Shown one piece after another: positions 55,920-64,000 of a stretch of 64,000 nucleotides of DNA. Within the stretch, counting starts at the first letter, position 1. The number at the start of each line of letters is the position of its first letter. The stretch lies in NCBI RefSeq assembly GCF_004379255.2, contig NC_056052.1, positions 2,666,001-2,730,000 on the forward strand, given 5' to 3'. The stretch comes from Salvia splendens. Lineage: Eukaryota; Streptophyta; Magnoliopsida; Lamiales; Lamiaceae. Under the pieces are notes generated by a model, which saw only the letters and a list, made by a program, of their open reading frames with translations, did not search any database and was not told the DNA's origin. The translations under genes and the position numbers were made by a program.

Positions 55920-56856
55920 GTCCACTAGATTCGGATGGGATTAGAATGACTCTAGTTCGAATCGGACTTATAATGATCTAAAGTTGGATAAGTTTTCACA
56001 AATCTAATGCAACTCCTACTTTTATCAAAAGGCCCAAATTATTAAAAAGGCCCAAGTTATTACAAAAGCCCAATAACTCAATCGGTTCTTCGTCTTAATC
56101 TCTCTCTCTCCATTTCTCGCTCCTATGTTCTATCTCCAAGTCTCTCTCTTTCCTCTATCTCTGGCTAACCTTACTCTCGCTTCCTCCCCTCATTTCCTAA
56201 AATCGGGCGTCTATTCACTCACGCCACCACCGTCGCTCCCCGCCGCTGCCGTCGTGGACCTCTTGCCGCAACAAAATCAAGAAACCCTAATTCCATTTGA
56301 TCATCAGGTCAATTTCTTCTGCAGCCTTTTCTCCCACATTTCCACTTCTTCTTCACATCTATATCTACTTTTTGCTGCTGGGTTGTTGGTTTTTTGGTCA
56401 AGAGATCTGCAAGCTTATTTTTCTGAATTGGAATTCGTGGATCTAAAAATTGGAGTTTGAAGTATTTCCTGTTGTTGAATTTCGATGTCAGGATGTTTAA
56501 ATTTTTGGTTATGTAATGGATGTTGTGTATTACTGAACTTGACTGGGAATTTTACATTATTGACTACTCGTCTCTCTAAACTAGCTGTTATTATATAAAT
56601 ACATGTATATGAACGAGGAATTGTATCCTGACATCTTTTAAGTTTTTTTTTAAAACAATTTTTTGCCTAAAAATGGAGTACAATTTTTAATGAAAACTTT
56701 AAGCACATTTGTACATCCTCTTCAAGCAGCTGGAAGTGAATATTTTCCTTTTGAATTTACATATGCGTATTTATGTTATCTCCGAAAACAGTCTCCTGTT
56801 AGTGATTATATTTGTTGTTGCAGGTCTTGTAGAAGTGAAAGTTGGTGTAAGGAAAG

Positions 56857-59800
56857 ATGTCTTCGCCATATGTTAAAATTGGCAATCGAACGGTTGATCA
56901 ATTGAAGGTCACTGAGCTGAGGGAAGAGCTCAAGAGGCGTAGATTGACTAGTAGTGGGTTGAAACAAGATCTGGTGAAACGTCTGGATGAAGCACTTCGT
57001 ATTGAAATGCAAAGTTTGGAGGAAGCACAAGACGAACCTTCACAGCCTGAGGTTCCTGTTGAAAAAGAAAATGCAGTGACTGATGTTAATGATAGTGCTA
57101 AGGCTTTTACCGGGAGAGATATTGACATTGTCGTAACGATAGATGACTCCAGAGGGTCATCAGGTGAAGGCAAAGTCATTGAAACAGGCTTGGTGCAGGG
57201 AACCGAGTTTGCTGGGCTGGAAGGTGGACAGGTTCCTGAGCCCTCTTTTGTGGAAACTACTGAAGTTGAAAAGATAACTGAACCTGTGAAGATTTTGGAA
57301 GAATCAAACTCACAAGATCATGGAACAAATGAGGATGCAGATGCTACTATATTGCTTAATGCTGATGGATCCATGCAGGAGGATGCGAAGGTTGAACTCT
57401 CAGCTCCTAATACTAATGAAGGTATTCAATCAACGGAGCAGAGGGAAAACGATGATTCCAGTACACTCGAACCAGGTTCCAGTGTCCAGACACTGAAGTA
57501 TCAGGTATCTGCGGTTGACCCTAATTTAGGGTTTCAAGTAACATCTGATTCTGTTTCTACTGAATCTGTCTCCATTATTGAGAAAAATGAACTAAAGATT
57601 GATGTAATTAATGATAATGTCAAATTAGAACTAGATGTTAAGCCTGGGACGGTGCAGCAGTCTCCCAACGTCGCTGTCCCTGATGGTGGTGAATCACATC
57701 CAATGGATGTTGAAGAGCCACTTGACAAAAATAATGTGAAAGATGGTCTTGACATAAAAGATGTTAAAGAGCCACTTGACAAAAATGATGACAAAGTTGA
57801 CCTTGACATAAAAGATGTTGAAGAACTTCATGATGTCAAGAGCATTGATAGTGGGGATGCAGATCCCCCTGAGAAATTAAGTTTAGATCGGAGTTCTGGC
57901 GATGATTCCATGGAAGAGGATATAATGGAGAGTAAACAGATGGATGGCAAGTCTGATTCATTTACTGAAAATGTGGAGAACTCTGGAACACCTAGTGTGA
58001 AAGAGGAGGATCATGTGGACGTGGTTGGTCATGATAAGCCCGTAGAAATGGAGACAGCTTCTGGACCGACCTCTGTGAAAAGAAAATTTCAAGGTAAGTA
58101 CATTATGATGGTTTGCATGAAAAGACACACTATAATATCAATATTGTATGGATTAACTATATTAAAGCTCCATGCCTTCTTTGGGTAATAAAGCTCTAGA
58201 GATGCAGGAACCCACGATTTTATATTGTTTGCACCTTATTTGTTATATTTTTTAGATGGCTTTCTGGCTTATATCCGCAGGGCCTTTTTTGAATGTTTAA
58301 TGCGTGCTGTAAATTGATGTCAACATGATGTTTCATACTATATAGTAAAGACTCTGGATTCTTAAAATAAATACTTTTGCAGTTTAATATCTGGAATATG
58401 ATAAATATGGTGGGAAAGGATCCAGTTTGTTATTATGAACATTTTTTGCTATGACAACTCTTTGCACACAATTAACAAGCTTTTGGACAATACTGGCTAA
58501 CTATTATTGTGAATACTAAAATATTTGGCTTATAATTGTGAAGATTGTGGTTAATCTAGGCATGCTTCCTTTTTTATTGAAGGTTATGAGTGATTTCCAG
58601 ATCTAAATCTGTCACCCTTTTGTGCCTGTAATAGTTCGATCTCAACCAAATTCTGAATCCAGGCTAAAACAGATATATGTATAATAGCTCCTGGCTGAAA
58701 TTTATGATAACTTAAGAAAATCTATTCACTTTGTCCTTCTTTGGTTATGTCTAGCTACTTTTTTTTTTCTATTAAGGCTTTAACAACAAACTCATGCTTT
58801 GGATATTCCAGACAAAGAAGCCGTTGGCAATCATGATGCTGAGAAGAAGGTCCGCAGGTGGAACACTGAAGGCTTAAAGAGTTCTGAGCCACAGAGTGGT
58901 TCTATAACACCAAAAGGTTCATCTGAACCTAGTTTTAAGCCCATAACAGGTGCTAACTCCTTAGCTAATGTAGAGGAGGCTCCCAAGGAGCGTGTGGGTA
59001 TGTTCCATAGTTTGTCATTGCTCCAGTAATTTGTTTCTAATATTCTTTGTTATCTCAACTGAATTGTTTTGTTTGTTGTGTGCAGTTCCACCATCATCAA
59101 AGCCACCGACTAATTCTCTCAGAATTGATCATTTTCTGCGCCCTTTCACTTTGAAAGCTGTCCAAGAACTTCTAGGAAAGACTGGAACTGTTACCAGTTT
59201 CTGGATGGATCACATCAAAACCCACTGTTTTGTCTCAGTACGTTTTGTCTTCACTCCCATAACTACATCCCTCGTTTTATCTATTTTGTGCAAAACAAAT
59301 ATTATAGCATGTGTTTGTAACTATGACAAATACTTGTGCATTGTGTAGCTCATATATCTACTTGTGTGTGTGTGTGTGTGTTCACATTAATTCATGAATG
59401 TGCTCATTATTTTTATATTGGGAAGCTGGCCCACTTTGATATATATGGGTAGTTATTAGAATAACTTTGTCTATGCAGTACTCATCTGTTGAAGAGGCTT
59501 TAGAAACTCGTAATGCTGTATACAATCTCCAGTGGCCAACAAACGGGGGGCGCCTCTTGGTTGCAGAGTTTGTTGATCCTCAAGAAGTCAAATCACGCGT
59601 GGAGGCTCCACTTGCGTCTCCTGCAGCTCCCTCACCAACTACAGTTCCAACTCAATCCCCATCTGTCGCACAACCTTCCCCACGACAGCAATTAATGAAG
59701 CAGCAGATACCACCTCCTCTTCCTCCACCACCGCTATCCAACCCACCACCCCAAGTCAGGGAACGGCTGCATCCACCAAGGGAACAGCCTGTCCCGGCAA

Positions 59801-59988
59801 GGGACAGGCTGAACCTCCCACCTCCACCCCCGCTTCCAGCTGCGGAGAAGGTTGTTGATCCACCAATTGTCACTCTGGATGACCTATTTCGGAAAACCAA
59901 GGCCCCACCACGCATCTACTACCTGCCGTTGTCTGATGAAGTAGTTGCATCAAAGCTGAAGACACCGGGGAAGAATGTTACTCAGTAG
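56857..59988 (+). CDS. ACINUS: ACINUS-like SAP-domain splicing factor, 694 aa
   Basis: Exons 56857-58093, 58812-58997, 59086-59237 and 59479-59988 join to 695 codons. A 5' leader exon precedes (donor at 56308, acceptor before 56824). Residues about 10-50 are a SAP motif (VDQLKVTELREELKRRRL then TSSGLKQDLVKRLDEALR), which binds nucleic acid. A long acidic, disordered middle contains an 18-residue tandem repeat (EPLDKN...DLDIKDV, 57715-57822). The C-terminal half has an RRM-like fold (NSLRIDHFLRPFTLKAVQEL, THCFVSYSSVEEALETRNAV), a Pro-rich stretch, and an RSB-type motif (TLDDLFRKTKAPPRIYYLPL). That motif contacts RNPS1/SR45 in the ASAP complex with SAP18. It acts in the nucleus on splicing; plant ACINUS influences flowering and ABA-related transcripts. 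Confidence 0.9.
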
Positions 59989-61623
59989 ATTTCTGATAAG
60001 ATTGGTTAGAGTGAAAGGTATGTTATAACTATATCTTTGCAGGTCTGCAGGTGACAAATGTAGGATGTTCCGGTGCTGGTTCAGTCATGGATCTCATCTG
60101 AGGCTGAGTTAGGAATTTGTTATCTTTTAGTTGATGAGAGTTTTGGACATCCATCTGTTTCTAAAGGAGGATTGTATGTTACTAACATTGCTACAACATT
60201 TGGATCCTTTTTATTCTCAGCATGCATTTTTACTCTGCTTTTTTCAACCTTAGCACATACTCACTCTTTATGATAAGTGATGTGTTTCTTTTTTAAGAAA
60301 GTGAAAGTATTGAGGTATAATATACATTAATTTATTGGTAAATATCGATTTGAATGTCAAATTGGAAGTATCTCGAATTTATTGGTAAATATCGATTTGA
60401 ATTTCAATGTTCTAACAAATATTCATCGGAATCATATTTCAGTGGTTCAAACCCGATAAAAAAAAATTATAATGAATTGAAACCCCTAATTGATCATTGA
60501 TACTTGTATTGTGTTGGCCTTTTGGTAATTCTATTACTAGTCTCCCCTTGAGATATACGGTAAAAATATACATCGCCAAAGACCAATGTATGTGTTGAAG
60601 CCTACTGATGTTCATCGTTTACTCATAAATAGTATTTATTATTTTTACAGATCTTGTGTTATGAGACTTATATCCATGGGGGAGTGATCAATTGCTAACT
60701 CATCATTTAATTGCTTACTACAACTAATTTAAGACCATCGGATTTTAAAAATCTCGTGGTCTACAATTTGCCATGTGTAATTTGATATATGTTGTGCGAA
60801 AAAATAATTTAAATCTAGAAAGTTATATGCATTTTAAAGTTATGAGATATTTTTTAAAAGTTAGTTACAACTAATTGGTTGTAAATTGACTTAATATCCT
60901 TATTGACGTTTTTTGTTGATCGTATTTTGAACATCTTGTGATTATTTTTTAATTACAGTTAACAATTAAATATTGAGTTAGCAATATAACAGTTTCATAT
61001 ATCCATGTATATCGATGTTGTTGTAACCATCTCACAATGTTTATGGCAAAAGAGGTATCGATTAATACACGTGAACCTTGCGGTACATCTGATCCTTATA
61101 ATTAAAATAAAAGTAATGCTAATATTATTTTATTTTTTCATCTTAAGGTTTATTGTGATTTTGATCTCAATTTACTCTAAACAAGTTACTGTACGAGCCC
61201 GAGTTAATTAGATCACAGAAGAATCGGAAGACTATTTTTTTGTCTGATTACATCCTTTTTGTTACAAATAATGAGTCATAAAAATCAGAAATGAAATTGA
61301 AACACCCTTAGTAAGAAATTAATAATGGCAAATGGCTTGTTAATTCGTAAAACGTTTATCTTTTAAATCAATAAGATAAGATAATTTCGATCATCGTGTT
61401 ACTGTGGATAATTTTCAACTTAACCCTTCATTAATTCGAATATTACAGTTCCGACCAAGGAATTGGGTAGATTTAGGTAATTTCCAAACATTGAAGGACG
61501 AAATTGAAGATCTGCAAAAATTTATACCCTATTAAAAACCCATCACTCAGTGCTGCATCTCTTAGCCGAATTAGGGTTTCACATTCTTCTCCGCCGCTCG
61601 CTCTCCAGCAGACTCCAGCAACA
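59989..61623. other. ACINUS 3' UTR and intergenic DNA
   Basis: The first few hundred bases are probably 3' UTR. A small direct repeat (ATTTATTGGTAAATATCGATT near 60331 and 60378) is present. The stretch 60680-61000 begins and ends with words around ATTGCTAACTCA and its inverse, possibly a worn MITE. No gene is seen. Confidence 0.5.
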
Positions 61624-63297
61624 ATGGTGGCCGCCAAGAAGACCGTATGATTCTCCTCTATTTTCTGATCATCGTTCCCTAATTTATCATTTCTGTTCAT
61701 ATTAATTTCTAAAATTCATCTGAAATCAATAGCTAATTCGCTTTTGCGCTGATTCATTTCCGTTTTCAGAAGAAGACTCATGAGAGCATCAACAACAGGC
61801 TCGCTCTCGTGATGAAGAGCGGGAAGTACACGCTCGGATACAAGACCGTGCTTAAAACCCTACGCAACTCCAAAGGTAAATTTTCCCCCTTTTCGTTTTT
61901 TGCAATGTTCGTTAGATTTATCTCGGTGCGAATGCGTTTCAGCTAAATCTCTATGGTGTAGATGGGTTTGAGGTTGTTGATTGGTTGAATTTTTGTAGGT
62001 AAGTTGATCTTGATCTCGAACAATTGCCCGCCTTTGAGGAAATCCGAGATTGAGTACTATGCTATGCTCGCGAAGATTGGTGTTCACCATTACAACGGAA
62101 GTAAGTGCTGATTTGCGTTTTACTCCCCTTTGGTTTGAACGACTTTACGCTTATTTCTGGGACATCTTGTTATATTTGCTTGTTTATTAGAAGGATTTAT
62201 ACATTAGGTATGCTTACAGTTTCCAAGTTTTTAATTTTGGTTATGCAAATGGAAGACATAATAACACATGATTTGGAGCTTAGGGTTAATGTTTGTTACA
62301 GTATTTGATTAAACTTTTGCTGTGAACATATATGATATTTGGAAGAATAATACGTCAAATGATAAGCACCAATGGATGAAACAATAGGAAATTCCACCAA
62401 TGAGATGAAACAGAAAGCTTGTGATGTACTCCCTCTGTTCCCTAGTAATAGAGACATTTCATTTTGCGCACTTGTTTTGAAAAAATAATTATAAATAGTT
62501 AAAGTGGAGAAAAAAGTAAAATAAGAGAGAGAATATTGTAGATAAGATTCTTCTCTACATTATTCTTTCTTTTACTTTACTCTCTCTCCACTTTAACTAT
62601 TTATTATTATTTTTTCAAAACGAGTGCAGAAAATGAAATGACTCTATTACTGTGGAACGGAGGGAGTAGGGAGTAGTTGACAATTCCTAATGTATTGGTT
62701 GTTTATTAGCATTATATGCTGATTCATTTGAAATAGAGCCAATGCGTTTTTCTAATTATGTGCTGCCAAAGGCTATGGTTTTAATCAAGCTTGAATCAGT
62801 ATACTGTCTAATAACGCTAATGTAAAGGAGTAGTTGACAATTCCTAATGTATTGGGTGTTTATTAGCATTATATGCTGATTCATTTGAAATAGAGTCAAT
62901 TCGTTTTTCTAATTATGTGCTGCCAAAGGCTATGGTTTTAATCAAGCTTGAATCAGTATACTCTCTAATAACGCTAATGTAAAGGAACAAACGTGGAGTG
63001 TTTTCTACGTAGATATATGTTTGGGGCAATATATCGCGAAGTAGGAGCTAGCAGGCATGAGTTTGGTCTAACGCTTGCTTTAAATTACATTGTGAATTTC
63101 CAGACAATGTTGATTTGGGGACTGCGTGTGGGAAGTACTTCCGTGTTTCGTGCCTCAGCATTGTTGATCCTGGTATGACAGTTGTTGCTTAATACCTAAC
63201 ATCACATGGACATTGGAGTGATTTGATACCTTTCAATTGTTCTCTGTATTATACAGGTGACTCGGACATCATCAAGTCACTGCCCGGTGATCACTGA
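61624..63297 (+). CDS. RPL30: 60S ribosomal protein L30 (eL30), 112 aa
   Basis: Exons 61624-61644, 61770-61875, 61999-62100, 63104-63172 and 63257-63297 join to 113 codons, the normal eukaryotic L30 length. Landmarks: [99 protein letters not shown]. It is a component of the large cytosolic ribosomal subunit. Intron 3 is unusually long (about 1 kb) because of a Stowaway MITE and a 157-bp tandem duplication. The exon sequence is undamaged. Confidence 0.97.
62427..62668. mobile_element. Stowaway-type MITE in RPL30 intron 3
   Basis: Ends TACTCCCTCTGTTCCCTAGT and the inverse of TACTCCCTCCGTTCCACAGT extend as inverted repeats over more than 40 bp. TA borders, 242 bp. Same family as 9247-9462. Confidence 0.85.
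62671..62984. repeat. 157-bp tandem duplication in RPL30 intron 3
   Basis: Copies 62671-62827 and 62828-62984 start GAGTAGTTGACAATTCCTAA and differ at only about five bases. The left border lies 2 bp beyond the MITE end. Confidence 0.92.
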
Positions 63298-64000
63298 GGA
63301 AAGATAAATAGTTTTAATGATTTACTTCGATATTCTGGATCCGTTGTATCATTTTCTCTATTTCATATGTAAGACATTTTTATCTTAGTCTTGGAATTAT
63401 CATCTCGAATATTCTATGCTGTGTGTTATGGTTCAGCGTGGTCATGTCCTTGCTGGTTTTTGACAGTCAATGCAATGCACTTCCATTAATCATGTTTGGT
63501 AGAGCGTATGAGATCTGATTATCCCTATTTTTGATCTTCTACTTCCTTTTCTCTCTTTGTACTCAATGATCTTGACATTATTAGCATGGGAAATTTAAAT
63601 TACAATAGTTCCCTTTACATTTTAACTAGGCCAAGTGAGTCCTCAAAATTTAATTTTCAAATTTCATCACTTTGTGTTTTTCTCCCCAACTTTACTGTAG
63701 TACTTAACGTGCTAAATTCTTTTTAATTACATGTGAAAATATATTTTTATCCAACAATTGAAAGTTTTATTTTTCATTTTGCTTAAGATATGCAAAAAGT
63801 GAAAACTATTAATTACTCCTATTTAAGAAACAGTGTTTCATGAATATATTTGTTTATTATCAATTAAGTATGATTTTAAAAGGTGAATCAAATCGTGCAT
63901 AATAACATGAAGTTAGATTTTAAAAATAATTTGTTAACATACATAAAAATAATTATTATAATTGTAAACCTAACAAATATAATTTGTGTTGAACAATTCC
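63298..64000. other. RPL30 3' UTR and AT-rich intergenic DNA
   Basis: The first roughly 250 bp probably hold the 3' UTR. Nothing else is recognised. Confidence 0.5.

Larger units (their letters stand above)
54580..56100. other. Intergenic with small repeats
   Basis: It contains a 74-bp perfect-looking tandem duplication (54877-55024), a short minus-strand frame (55113-55310) and a MITE (55713-55919). A CG-rich 150 bp (55495-55650, GGCCACTGC words) stands out, with no assignment. The end holds the CT-rich leader of ACINUS. Confidence 0.5.

Noticed and set aside
56125..56460. 111-codon plus-strand frame upstream of ACINUS
   Set aside because: Overlaps the leader exon and a clear donor at 56308; no family similarity.
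59652..59915. Gly-rich minus-strand frame
   Set aside because: Reverse of the proline-rich part of ACINUS.
1..64000. Search for tRNA, rRNA, CRISPR and bacterial operon signals
   Set aside because: None seen by eye; the sequence is typical nuclear plant DNA and such arrays are not expected.

Overview
The window is nuclear DNA of a flowering plant, almost certainly a eudicot. The evidence is spliced genes with GT-AG introns, plant-only families (cellulose synthase interactive protein, a chloroplast lumen FKBP, a MIKC*-type MADS gene), plant LTR retrotransposons and many Stowaway, Harbinger and hAT-type miniature elements. I cannot name the species; an asterid is a guess from general protein resemblance.

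Layout. 1-1633: 3' end of a Copia retrotransposon with its LTR. About 2.5-31 kb: a locus built from repeated copies of one divergent MIKC* MADS-box gene and its flanks. One copy looks intact (26910-31153, 14 inferred exons, 452 aa). Three are wrecks (2573-2920 minus, 3949-4806 plus, 6826-7154 minus), and pieces of the upstream flank recur at about 5.4-6.2, 8.8-10.6 and 22.4-25.6 kb. A complete Ty3/Gypsy element of the Tat type (11479-22240, target duplication GACAC, near-identical LTRs) sits inside this array. It carries gag-pol on the plus strand, interrupted by three in-frame stops. On the minus strand it carries a four-exon gene that reads open for 882 codons.

Right part. PNSL4/FKBP16-2 (32201-33480), a Harbinger-like element with a nested insertion (33743-36028), AT-rich DNA with a tandemly duplicated miniature element, and a small heavy-metal-associated (HMA) domain gene at 41105-41574 preceded by two broken copies. 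Then come CSI1 (minus, 42361-50369, about 2133-2152 aa), a decayed non-autonomous LTR element (52340-54579), ACINUS (56857-59988, 694 aa) and RPL30 (61624-63297, 112 aa).

The host genes serve unrelated functions: the chloroplast NDH complex, cellulose synthase guidance on microtubules, splicing, translation, and probably pollen transcription. They form no shared pathway. PNSL4 and ACINUS also lie close together in Arabidopsis as I recall, so that pair may be conserved synteny. The most unusual items are the intact antisense gene in an element whose sense polyprotein is broken, the inverted array of MADS-box fragments, and a CTG where the family's initiator methionine is expected in CSI1. Exon borders were read by eye from splice signals, phase and family similarity, with no transcript data.
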